NCBI GenBank assembly: GCA_049999725.1 | Contig: JBNGIS010017310.1 | Span: 1-24,590 of the forward strand | Length of the DNA stretch: 24,590 nt | DNA from: Haplomitrium mnioides | Lineage: Eukaryota; Marchantiophyta; Haplomitriopsida; Calobryales | Reading direction: 5' to 3' | In this document: piece by piece, positions 10,175 to 18,929 of the stretch | Numbering within the stretch: position 1 is the first letter of the stretch | How the letters are laid out: every line of letters starts with the position of its first letter | The notes under the pieces: generated by a model | Database searches by the model: none | What the model saw: the letters and a program-made list of their open reading frames with translations, nothing else | What the model was told of the DNA's origin: nothing | Position numbers and translations under genes: made by a program

Positions 10175-10310
10175 TTACGATGTGGGGAATCCCAGTTAAG
10201 GGGGTTCCGATTTGGTTTCCGAGGTGGGATACCCCGGTTATGGGGGATTTAGTTTTGTGTAGGTGTGGGGATCTAAAGTGGGACACCCCGGTTAGGAAGG
10301 TTGCTTTCCA
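10175..10310 (+). repeat. Three imperfect direct repeats, LTR2 counterpart of 4868-5045
   Basis: Units with ATCCCAGTTA, TACCCCGGTTA and CACCCCGGTTA, one fewer than in LTR1. The third is fused to the GGAAGGTTGCTTTCC segment that follows the fourth unit in LTR1, consistent with loss of one unit by unequal pairing. Confidence 0.65.
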
Positions 10311-10909
10311 AGAAGATCAACGAAAGGATGATTGGCGAAATGGCGATGAAGCAAAGCAGTGATATATGAAACGGCAACTTATCGGTGTTTTGCGTGAAAA
10401 AAGAAAGGTGCGTGAGGAAAGAAGTTTGAATAGCGAATTGGTGATTTGTTATGGTTTCGATGTGGAAGTCGAACTGAAAGTTTGAAAGGGTGAAAGGACT
10501 ACTATACGGAATTTGAAAAGTTCGAAGTGGAGTGTTGGTTTGAGAGTTCCTAGCAAGTTGGGGAACTGGTTGCTTGTGAATTTCTTTGATTCAGCTTCTG
10601 TTTAAAATCAGCCTGTATAGCAGCTTTCTTATCTTGGAAGTATCAATCATACAGTTTGAGTAATTCTTGGCTTTTGTTCTTTTATAGTATGTAGTAGTAG
10701 TTTTTGTGTTTGATTTTGTGGAGAAAGGTTGTCAGTCTTAGAGTGGATAGAGGTCCATCTCTAAACTGATAGAGTGTAGTTTCAGAACTCTTTAAAGAAT
10801 GTGGAAAGTTGGTAAAAGTGAATTAAGAGCAGATTTCTATATAGATCTTGCGTGGTTCGATCTCGAGTTGTTCTTTTCGGGGTTGGAGTGCCACTGCTGT
10901 GCTACGACA

Positions 10910-12630
10910 ATGTGCCTTCCATGATTCTTCTTTTGCACATTTCTTCTCAAGCTTCTATCATATCATAGCGATGCACATTCTGAGGATCCAATGATCCATA
11001 CTCTATGAAATCTAATAGCCAACTAATCACTTGACTAACCAAATTATACGAGACAAACCAATAGCCAATCACTTAATTGGTGCATCTTAGGATGGATATC
11101 CAAATTCACAAAGGAATCACTTACGAACATAAATCAGAGGACATACACAACTTAGAGCTAGGCTTCTTTTTTATCACACAAAGTCCTCTTTTCTTATGCT
11201 ATGGACGCTAACATTGATAGATAGTAAGGGAACATACACAAAGAAAGTAGGCAGTTTTGTATATCTAATGTTGGCCTTCTGTTTCTTGCCTCAACATCAT
11301 GATATTTAGGCAAGTAATACACAATAACTAGTGGCTAACCCAACCAAACAGAACATATGCACATACACATGGATAAAATTACAAGGATACGCTTATATAA
11401 ATCTTACTAACATGATTGCAAGATCAAAGCTTAACACTCGGAACATCTCTAAAAACTTTGGAGTAAGTGGCCGACAGCCCTGACCCTCCACAAATTTTGT
11501 ACAAGAGGTCGATTCTTCATTCATTACCAGTTGACCCATCAAGTTAACCCACACTCATATTCTTTTCTACCACTTCTTTCTGATTCCTATTTCTATTTTC
11601 TGTTGTTTCTTCACCTCTCTAATTAAGTCGATAGTCACATTCAAGATTGTAGCGCTTCTCCACTTCAGTCGCAGTGATATTGTAGCATCCAGATCTTTGC
11701 TCTAACATTTACACATTGTTATTCTCATCTGCCCAACAAGAAGCTTGTCCCTCTCTTCTACAAAACATCTCTTCCCTCTCGAGAATCTCTCCACACCAAA
11801 TTATCACTACTAAGGATACTTCTGGCCAACTCTCGATCCTAGCTATGTTCAATTCTCTAAAAAAAAAGACTTTTCCCACTGAGCTGTCAATTCAAACGTT
11901 ATTGGGTTTTCTTCATTAACTTCTCGCCATCCTCCTTGTTAGATATTGCCTACTTGCATCTCATTTCTAATTACATATACCTTTCCTTGATCGATTCTTA
12001 GACATTGATGAATCTGACTGTCATATCTTCTCTTTTGCTTCTTGTACACTTTCTCAACTTTACTTTTCTTAATTATAATTATACAAATAGACCACTAACA
12101 AGCCCACAAGAAAGAAAAGACATAAAACCATTCCACAACCCTTTTGAGACTGCTCACCATATTTTGTTAGTTAATTCTTCTTGAAATTCTTGATAACTAG
12201 TTGGCCTTTTGATCGGAGTGGATTTTCATTTACCCATATTGGCAATCTAAATTCAATGCTAATATATACTTTCTAATATAACAAAATTCAATCAATATAA
12301 AATCATTCCTATTTCTGTTTGCCGAAGATGTTGAAGAGTTGATGACATGTCAATATAGATCCAATTCCCTTGAGAATGCATCGATGTAGATCCAATTAAC
12401 TTCCTTTTCATCTCTTCTATGCTTTCTCTACTGCACATTTCTTCCCAACCTTTTGTCACAACATGTTGCAAGAACACTAAAGAGCCAGAATTTCTTATTA
12501 ACCTATGTTATTTTGTTTGTATTCAAAAGTGAACTCTAGATCTTTACTCACCTACAAAGTAGGAATACTCAATGAAGCTTTGGAAGCTTGAAGAGAGCTA
12601 ATTTTTCAATTGGGTTTCTTTCTAGTCAAC
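10910..12630. other. No recognisable gene; unassigned A/T-rich DNA
   Basis: Short open stretches on both strands show no domain motif I know. The + strand is C/T-rich. There is no LTR end, primer site or terminal repeat that I can support. It is probably old repeat sequence. Confidence 0.5.
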
Positions 12631-12944
12631 TGATTAATAGATGATCAAGATAGTTGACTAGTGGAGCTGAATCTTGCAATAAGAGCAATAGGCAACAAAG
12701 TAGCAAAACAAAAATAGAAAATAGAACAGAATAAGTTAAAATCTTATGTCACTCTTAATGCCATTAAGACTGAGCAGTGCATCCCGCAATGTGGTGCGAA
12801 TGAGAGAAAAGAGTAGCAATGATCCCCCACAAATAAACATACTTGGGGGCCAAAATGGTCCCAATGATTAAAACAAGTGAAAGCTAAGTGCATCAAAGTA
12901 AATTGAACTAAGTCAAACTTATGTGTGTTATAGTCATGATTTTC
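12631..12944 (-). repeat. LTR-like repeat, copy a
   Basis: About 310 bp closely match 13861-14190. On the minus strand it ends ...TAATCA. The side facing the coding unit abuts GGTGGGAAAA (plus 12940-12950), but it lacks about 250 bp present in copy b (14190-14438). It is either a 5'-truncated LTR or the end of a tandem duplication unit. Confidence 0.5.
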
Positions 12945-13695
12945 CCACCTAGAATCATCGCAATTTTTTCCTTCAGCTCAAGCCTATTTCATCTTCTCAA
13001 TTTCAATCAGGAGGTCTTTCCTTTGTGATAGGATTGGATCTTCAAATATCCAAAAGGGTTGGCCTTTCAAAAATTTCTTAGATATGAGAAGGCTCATTTG
13101 GTTGGTTGTGTTGTAGAACCTTACCAAGATTGGTCGTCCTTTTTTGGAGGGCTTCTCAATTCGTTGGCATATCATGTTCATCTTCTTGAGCCCACAAAGT
13201 TGCGTGATCTGTTGTTGTATGATTCCTAGTGTGTTTTCTATTTGTTGTTCATGTATATTGTGGAGAATCATATTCAATTCTTGCTCTTTCTTCTCCCATT
13301 CCTCGTTCAAGAGGCTCTAGATTGTTTTTGTGACATTGTTTAAGTCAAAACACCCTTGTACAATGCCGACCCAAGAGGCTTGGGCTTTCAACAAATCTTG
13401 TCGGGTGGTTTCTTGTTGTGCGTCTACGCATTGCTTGAGCTCATTGAGTGTGGTTGTTTGCTTGTATTCTAGGTCTCTTGTTGCCTTTGGTGTAACCACC
13501 GTACAAGTGTGTTCCATCAACCTAAGCCAATGGCTTTGTATCTGGACTCAATATTTTTTATTTGTTTTGTCGACTCTTTGCGTTGTTGTTTCAACTGTTC
13601 CTCAAGAGCATGCATTAAGGTCTCCAATTTTTGCATGCGGTCTAGCACCCAATCTAAGCAGTCTTGAATACTCTCCGGCTCATGTATAGTGTTGG
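12945..13695 (-). pseudogene. ORF1-like RNA-binding protein remnant, unit 1
   Basis: The minus-strand reading starts near 13690 (MxEPESIQDCLDWVL... in unit 2; the start ATG is changed to ATA here) and crosses two frames. The N-terminal third is heptad-like and Glu/Gln/Lys-rich (ALEEQLKQQRKE), predicting a coiled coil. The central part (13317-13520) has KATRDLEYKQTTTLNELK. The C-terminal part (12984-13310) has NMILHNIHEQQIENTLGII, GRPILVRF and FLKGQPFWIFEDPILSQRK. That order (coiled coil, N-IxIxGIPE-like strand, RPIxVRF, LKGxxIxxEDLxxRQR) resembles the RRM plus C-terminal domain of L1-type LINE ORF1 proteins. This is recognition by eye, not a search. A stop near 13319 and a frame change break it. 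No RT or endonuclease is found beside it. Confidence 0.5.
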
Positions 13696-13860
13696 TGTTC
13701 CTCTTTAGTCTTGGTTTTAGCTTCTTGTCTTGTTTTGAGGCAGGAAAGAGTCTTGAGATTCATTCTAGTCTAGTACTTGCAAGGATGAATGCTCCCCAAA
13801 GCCTTGTCGATGTCCTCAAGTTTAGAGGCTGCTCCTCAAGCTATGGCCTACTCCCCCAAC

Positions 13861-14438
13861 TGATTAGATGGTCAAGATAATTGACTAGTGGAGCTGAATC
13901 TTGCGATAAGAGCAATGGGCAACAAGTAGCGAAACAAAAATACAAAATAAAATAGAATAAGTTAAAGTCCCATGTTAGCCCAAAGGATATTAAAACTAAA
14001 TAGTACATCGTGCAGTGTGGTGCGAGTGAGAGAGAGGAGTAGCAATGATCCCCCACCCGTGAGAGGGGGCCAAAAAACAACAAATAAACATACTTGGGGG
14101 CCAAAAAGGTCCCAATGATTAGAACAAGTGAAAGCTAAGTGCATTAAAGTAAATTGAACCAAATCAAATTTATGTGTCATAGTCATGATCTAGATGTGGT
14201 CGAGCATTGAGGTTGAGAGTCCAAGAGCTATAAGAGTTGCATCGTTGCCCATGTTTGGGATGATTTGAGATCCCGTCAAAATCTTAGGCTGAAATTTGGT
14301 CAAGAGCTTGAGCCTAAAATTGAGTGTTGACATAAGGTCAAAATTGAAGCTTGGTTCAAAGATAGAGCTCCAAGAAGGCAAAAATAATCATGTGGACTTA
14401 GACCTAATTTCAGTAAGGCAGAGGAGGGAGGACTTGCA
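13861..14438 (-). repeat. LTR-like repeat, copy b (most complete)
   Basis: On the minus strand it opens TGCAAGTCC right after the purine tract of unit 2 and closes CATCTAATCA, 578 bp with TG...CA ends. About 325 bp match copy a and about 75 bp match copy c. No standard primer site follows: the minus strand reads GTTGGGGGAGTAGG. The LTR reading is inference; simple tandem duplication is the alternative. Confidence 0.45.
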
Positions 14439-14452
14439 TTTTCCCACCTAGA
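14439..14452 (-). other. Candidate polypurine tract (minus strand)
   Basis: The minus strand reads CTAGGTGGGAAAA immediately before TGCAAG of copy b. Unit 1 carries the same tract at 12940-12952. This position is where an LTR element would have its plus-strand primer. Confidence 0.4.
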
Positions 14453-15191
14453 ATCCTTGCAATTTTTCCTTCAACTCAAGCATGTTTCATCTTCTCAATT
14501 AAAATCAAGAGATCTTTCCTTTGCCTTGGGGATAAATCTTCAAATATCCGAAAGGGTTGGCATTTCAAAATTTTCTTAGATCTAAGAAGGCTTATTCGGT
14601 CTGTTGTATTGTGGAACCTTATCAAGATTGGTCATCATTTGTTGGAGAGCTTCTCAATGCGCTAGCATAACATGTTCATCTTCTCGAGGCTACAAGGTTG
14701 CATGATCTATTGTTGTATGATTCCTAGTGTGTTTTCCATTTGTTGTTCAGGTATATTGTGGAGGATCATATTCAATTCTTGTTATTTCTTCTCTTGTTCC
14801 TTGTTCAAGAGGCTTCACATTGTTTCTCTAAAATTTTTTAAGTCAAAATACCCTTTTACAATGTTGGCCTAAGAGGCTTGGGCTTTCAACAAATCTTGTC
14901 GGGTGGTTTCTTGTTGTGCGTCTATGAATTGCTTGAGCTTATTGAGTGTGGTTGTTTGATTTTCTTCTAGGTCTCTTGCTGCCTTTGGTGTAGCCATCGT
15001 ACAGATGTGTTCTACTTGTTTAAGCCAATGGCTGTGTATCTAGACTCAATGTCTTGTATTTTTTTTGTCAACTCTTTGCGTTGTTGTTTCAATTGTTCCT
15101 CAAGAGCATGCACTAAGGTCTCCAATTTTTGCATGCGGTCTAGCACCCAATCTAGGCAATCTTGAATACTCTCCGGCTCATCCATAGTGAT
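14453..15191 (-). pseudogene. ORF1-like RNA-binding protein remnant, unit 2
   Basis: The minus-strand reading begins ATG at about 15186 (MDEPESIQDCLDWVLDRM) and is the better guide to the protein start. The coiled-coil segment continues to IESRYTAIGLNK, then a frame change leads to MATPKAARDLEENQ. It is followed by NMILHNIPEQQMENTL, RPILIRFHNTTDRISLL and FRIFEDLSPRQRKDLL, and then KMKHA and KIARILGGKM. Several stops (for example in place of a sense codon after LLKAQAS) show it is dead. Similarity to unit 1 runs over the full length (period about 1.2-1.5 kb). The EDLSPRQR block is nearer to LINE ORF1 proteins than the unit 1 version. Function inferred from resemblance only. Confidence 0.5.
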
Positions 15192-15364
15192 GATGTTCCT
15201 CTTTAGTCTTGGTTTTAGCTTCTTGTCTTGTTTTGAGGCAGGAAAGAGTCTTGAGATTCATTCTAGGTTAGTACTTGCCATGATAAATGCTCCCTAGAGC
15301 CTTGTGGATGTACTCAAGTTTAGAGGCCGCTTCTCGAGTTGTGGTTCCCAAGATTTGGCCCAAC

Positions 15365-15440
15365 TGATTAGATGGTCAAGATATTTGACTAGTGGAGTTG
15401 AATCTTGCGATAAGAGAAATTGCCAACAAAGTAGCCAAAC
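15365..15440 (-). repeat. LTR-like repeat, copy c (truncated)
   Basis: The first 75 bp match copies a and b (TGATTAGATGGTCAAGATA, GACTAGTGGAG, GAATCTTGCGATAAGAG). Similarity then stops, so the outer end of the array is truncated here. Confidence 0.5.
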
Positions 15441-15894
15441 AAGAGAACTATAGAGTAGAGGTATTTTAAAATTGCCAAACAATCCTACACTTGTCTAATA
15501 TAGTAGTATGAAATGCAAAGATCAACTAATGTAGGTGGCTTATGACTAGGATGTGCTTGTGAATGATCAAATTGCTCAATTTATTCAAGGTTGGTCCACT
15601 TTATCAAACTCTTGGAAGTCATTTTGTCATGACTATAAGTCTGCCAAAGTTAGAGTGCTATTGCATATGGGCAAAATTTCCACAATTAATCACTATGAAT
15701 GAGTAGTTAATAGCTTATGTCATCCAAGCTCTTAAACAACAATTATCAAAGCACAACCTCAACAACAAGAACTAGCTAATTAAGCCAAAAAAGACTACTT
15801 TGATGATGGTTCAATAGTAGCTTGGTGTGTGCAAAGGCACATTTGACCACAAACAATGTTTGTAGATTGGTTTAAACTTGTCAAAGTGGAGGTA
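15441..15894. other. Unassigned stretch with one weak coding-like reading
   Basis: The + strand from about 15552 to 15711 is open for roughly 50 codons (VNDQIAQFIQGWSTLSNSWK and onward) without any motif I recognise, and then fills with stops. On the minus strand the family D reading cannot be followed past about 15895. It may be a scrap of another element. Confidence 0.3.
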
Positions 15895-16488
15895 CCACAA
15901 AAGAAGTAATACCATCATGAATTGGTGGTTCTGCAATTTCACATGTCCACGACTCTATAGTGTCACGTGGTACTAGTTTCAGTCAAAATGCACAAGGTAT
16001 GTGGTTGAAGAGAGTGTTGAGCAAAAGTCAGAAGCTCTTTGGTTCGATAATTTTGCAATTAGAAAACAATGGCAAAGAGATAATAATAGCAAGCTTTTCT
16101 AGAGGATTTTCAACTCCTTGCTCCAAATATACACTTATAATTGCTTCTTCTTCATCAATCACACTCATTTTTTTGAAGTTTTTTTTTCAATTTTCTAGAT
16201 TTTGTTTTTCTCCTATCTAAACAAGTTTACAAGTTGTGTATAGACAAAACTCGACTCTCAAATTATTTCACTACTCTTATATAAAAGTACTTTCTTTTTG
16301 TAGTAAGAGAGCCTCTTTAATTGCATCACCATAGCCTTGCTCTATTGTGGCACTCATAAAAAATCTTGAAACTTCTCTATGATTGTTGGTCAAGAATAGT
16401 TCCTCATGTTATCTTGATTCCTCCTATGATTTGTAGTAACGACTAGAAAATATACCACCTTCTTTCCATCTTGACTTCTCACCCAATT
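15895..16488 (-). pseudogene. Family D polyprotein, part downstream of the protease (split by family C)
   Basis: The minus-strand reading starts at the family C insertion point with VRSQDGKKVVYFLVV and TTNHRRNQDN, then after stops continues YTQLVNLF, DEEEAIISVYLEQGVENP, EKLAIIISLPLF and SWTCEIAEPPIHD. These segments look like the linker between protease and RT in a group of plant gypsy-like polyproteins; I recognise the pattern but cannot give a lineage name. Several in-frame stops and a frame change near 16185 show long decay. The first codons continue the frame of the protease fragment on the far side of family C. No RT was found downstream on the minus strand. Confidence 0.55.
16484..16488. 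other. Target site duplication, left copy (CAATT)
   Basis: Five bases before the 5' LTR. The right copy is CAAAT at 20955-20959, four of five identical, as expected for an old insertion. Confidence 0.65.
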
Positions 16489-16556
16489 TGTAATAGTACA
16501 AGTATAAGGTTGTGTTATTTATAAGAAAATAGAAAGAAGTGAAGGAAGTGGTAGTG

Positions 16557-16687
16557 AGTCACTTTTAGAGTAAGATTGGACTACTTGCTTTTGAAGTCAC
16601 TTTTGGTGGATAGTCACTTTTAGGTTATTTGCATTCAAAGTCACTTTTGGTAGAGAGTCACCTTTAGGGCTGAAATGAGAAGTGACT
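16557..16687 (+). promoter_or_regulatory. Repeated AGTCAC motifs in LTR U3 region
   Basis: Five direct AGTCAC copies at 16557, 16595, 16612, 16639 and 16656, mostly followed by TTTT, plus an inverted copy AGTGACTT at about 16681. All lie upstream of the TATA box. The 3' LTR keeps most of them; the solo LTR has changed several to AGTAAC. Placement suggests enhancer-like sites, but no binding factor is shown. Confidence 0.5.
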
Positions 16688-16725
16688 TGTAAGAGAAGAA
16701 AAAGGGATGACAACCTCTTCTCTTG

Positions 16726-16733
16726 TATAAATA
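16726..16733 (+). promoter_or_regulatory. TATA box of family C LTR
   Basis: TATAAATA, about 237 bp into the LTR, preceded by CTCTTCTCTTG. The same box is at 20753-20760 in the 3' LTR, and TATAAATT at 23686-23693 in the solo LTR. The U3/R border likely lies shortly after. Confidence 0.7.
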
Positions 16734-16910
16734 AAAGGGCTTCTTAGCCCCACAACTCATTCTGGAGTTCCTCTCAATTTGGTTTGGCTCATTGGTTGTT
16801 TGGCTTTGGCTAACACTCTTGGCTTTGAGTTGTGTAACTCTTTTAGAGTTGTCTTGAAGTACTACTTATTTGGAAGTTGGTTTTTGAGTTCTATTTGAGC
16901 TCTTTTACAT

Positions 16911-16922
16911 TGGTATCAGAGC
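16911..16922 (+). other. Primer binding site for initiator methionine tRNA
   Basis: TGGTATCAGAGC, one base after the LTR end CA. This is the standard minus-strand primer site of many plant LTR elements. Confidence 0.93.
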
Positions 16923-16940
16923 TACATTCTTTTTGGTGGA

Positions 16941-17767
16941 ATGGAGAATCAAGAAGGGAGGATGCAAACGATGCAACAACAAATTGAACATCTTACTTGC
17001 TTGTTAGAAGTTCAAATGAAAATGGGAAATAGGGCACCTTTTCAAGAAGAAGAAACTCATGTGTGGTTTCTTAAGCCAAAGGCTTATCATGGGAAGACGG
17101 TTCCTGGTGCATATGAGAATTTGTTGTTCGATTGTGAGAAATATTTTGAGTCTACCAATATAAGAGAGGATGGTAGAAGAATTCTATTTGCTGCAAGTTA
17201 GTTGGAAGGAGTGGCAAAGACTTGGTGGAGATATCAAATTCAGCAAGCTCAACGTGGATTTGTCACTCCAATTGCTTATTGGCAAGAGTTTAAAGAAGCA
17301 TAAATATAAGATTTAGGGTTTTGAATGCTTCAAAGGTGGCAAGAGATTGTTTGGTAGAATTGAAGCAACTTGGTATGATAAGGAGCTATGTCATGCAATT
17401 TCAAAATATCATTATGCAAATTCCTAATATGGGTGAGGGAGAAGCTTTGGATTGCTTTGTTTGAGGATTGAAGCTTTGCACTAGAATGGAAGTGACAATG
17501 AGAGAGCCCTCTCAACTAGAAGAAGCAATGAGTATCGCAAAATGATATGACTCGCTACTGACGACCAACGAGGCTAGGCTACGTCCACGTCCACAACAAG
17601 CTTTACCAAATATTCATATGCCAGCAAATGAGGATGTACCTGTAGAGATTGATACAGCGCAGAGAGTGGCACTTACTAATAGAAAGTGTGAGCATCTACG
17701 TCAAAATGGAGGATGTTTTTATTGTCGACAGTTTGGTCATATGATTGCAAATTGCCCACGTCGCTAA
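16941..17767 (+). pseudogene. Family C Gag (capsid and CCHC nucleocapsid)
   Basis: Gag forms the cytoplasmic particle and packages element RNA. The ATG at 16941 is 18 bp after the primer site and opens a glutamine-rich start (MENQEGRMQTMQQQIEHL). The retrotransposon Gag fold follows, with the KTWW block (about 17217-17229) and QNIIMQIPNMGEGEALDC. The zinc knuckle CFYCRQFGHMIANC (first Cys 17714-17716) is a full CX2CX4HX4C. The frame changes from 3 to 2 between about 17200 and 17312, where TAG/TAA stops also occur. Stops TGA at 17462 and 17543 sit where an Arg codon is usual. The reading ends at TAA 17765-17767. Gag and pol are normally one reading in chromoviruses. Confidence 0.88.
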
Positions 17768-17869
17768 AGTCAACCACGTGCTCTTGTTCAAGCGGCAGCT
17801 GCTGAAGAAGAAAATCAGGGAAATGATTGACCTCAGTAAAGATAGTTGAATGGTTTAATGAGAGCTTAA

Positions 17870-18929
17870 TTTTGTCTTTGTACTGATTATCGTGGTTTGA
17901 ACAAGCAAACTGTAAAGAATGTCTATCCTTTACCGCGTATTGATGATTTGTTGGATCAATTGAGTGGTGCGCGGTTCTTTTCGAAGCTTGATCTTCGAAG
18001 TGGTTATTGGCAAATTCCTATCAAGCCAAGTGATGTGTCGAAGACAACTTTTTGTACGAGGTATGGACATTTTGAGTGGAAGGTCCTTACATTTGGTCTC
18101 ACTAATGCTCCGACTATATTCATGGATCAAATGCATTGAATTTTTGATGGGTTATTGGATAAGTCAATTTTAGTATTCTTGGATGACATTATTATTTTTA
18201 GCAAAACTGAAGTTGAGCATTGCAATCATTTGAAAGAAGTTTTGCAAAGATTGCGCAATTGGAAGTTTTATTGTAAGAGATCCAAGTGAGAATTTTGGAA
18301 GCAAGAGGTTACTTACTTGGGCACAATGTGTCTGCGGATGGTATAAAGATGGAAGAAGAGAAAATCAAGGCTATTACTAAGTGGCCAACACCAAAGAAGG
18401 CAAAGGAAATTAGAGCCTTCAATGGATTGGCAAGCTTCTATCAAAGATTCATCTATTGTTATGCACATATTGCTACACCACTTATTGATCTGCTAGGCAA
18501 TGAGGTCAAGTTTCAATGGACCGCCAAAGAGCAAGCGACATTTCAACAACTCAAGGATGCAATCTCTTCTCGTCATATTCTACATCTCTATGATCCAAAG
18601 GCACGTTGTATAGTTGATTTGATGCTTCTAATTTTTCTATTGGAGCAGTTTTGCAGCAAGAGTTTGAGGATGGACTTCATCCAATTGCCTTCATGTCACG
18701 TCGATTGAATGTGGCGGAAAGAAACTATTCTGGAAGGGATCGAGAGCAATTGGCAATGGTTTATGCTACAAAAGTATGGAGGCATTATCTTTTGGGAAGA
18801 CCCATACTTATGCGCACAGATCACAAACCATTGTTGCAATCAATCCATTTGGAAAATATAACAAGTTGCTATCACAAATGGGAAGATCAATTGCAACTCT
18901 TTGATATCAAGCTAAAGTACAAGCTATGA
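17870..18929 (+). pseudogene. Family C reverse transcriptase (N-terminally deleted) and RNase H
   Basis: Homology begins abruptly at [14 protein letters not shown], about 100 bp after the Gag stop, so protease and the RT fingers are absent. RT then shows [27 protein letters not shown] (catalytic Asp), [10 protein letters not shown] and the FLDD motif in [17 protein letters not shown] at 18137-18139 replaces an Arg codon and another TGA lies at about 18286. The frame moves from 2 to 1 near 18310 for YLLGHNVSADGIK, AFNGLASFYQRFI and the connection. It moves to frame 3 near 18622, a one-base loss inside the RNase H start (VDxDASNFSIGAVLQ pattern). RNase H continues with RNYSGRDREQLAMVYA and RTDHKPL to TGA at 18927. 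Confidence 0.9.

Larger units (their letters stand above)
8245..10909 (+). repeat. Family A long LTR, copy 2 (LTR2)
   Basis: It opens TGTAGGAGCACAG and closes CTACGACA, 2665 bp. The first 430 bp and last 380 bp are close matches to LTR1. The centre is purine-rich and partly different: there is about 640 bp more sequence than LTR1 before the GTGGGGAACCCC repeats, but about 985 bp less after them. The join near 10531 (TTCGAAGTGGAGTGTTGG) marks the deletion relative to LTR1, or the insertion point in LTR1. The base after the LTR begins ATGTG; the matching target duplication would be at the element's left end, outside the window, so it cannot be tested. No gene is seen inside. Confidence 0.85.
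16489..16909 (+). repeat. Family C 5' LTR
   Basis: Opens TGTAATAGTACAAG and closes CTCTTTTACA. It matches the 3' LTR (20516-20954) and the solo LTR (23492-23880). The 3' copy has about 18 extra bases near 20855 (CTTTGTTTTGTTTATTGG). Confidence 0.92.

Noticed and set aside
10910-10914. ATGTG as target duplication of family A
   Set aside because: The left partner would be outside the window, so it cannot be tested.
10934-12470. GCACATTTCTTC-type similarity near 10935 and 12427
   Set aside because: Only about 25 loosely matching C/T-rich bases; not enough for a repeat claim.
13330-13880. + strand open stretches, hydrophobic and Cys/Ser-rich
   Set aside because: Antisense shadows of the ORF1-like coiled-coil unit; apparent membrane segments arise from reverse-reading Glu/Gln/Lys codons.
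13841-14186. Minus-strand open stretches in LTR-like copy b
   Set aside because: They lie inside the repeat, show no similarity to known proteins by eye and are not kept in copy a.
13861-15364. Primer binding site for the ORF1-like array
   Set aside because: The minus-strand sequence after the LTR-like end (GTTGGGCCAAAT or GTTGGGGGAGTA) matches no tRNA 3' end I know, so no site is annotated.
15960-16220. 86-codon + strand open stretch
   Set aside because: It overlaps the better-supported family D reading on the minus strand and has no motif.
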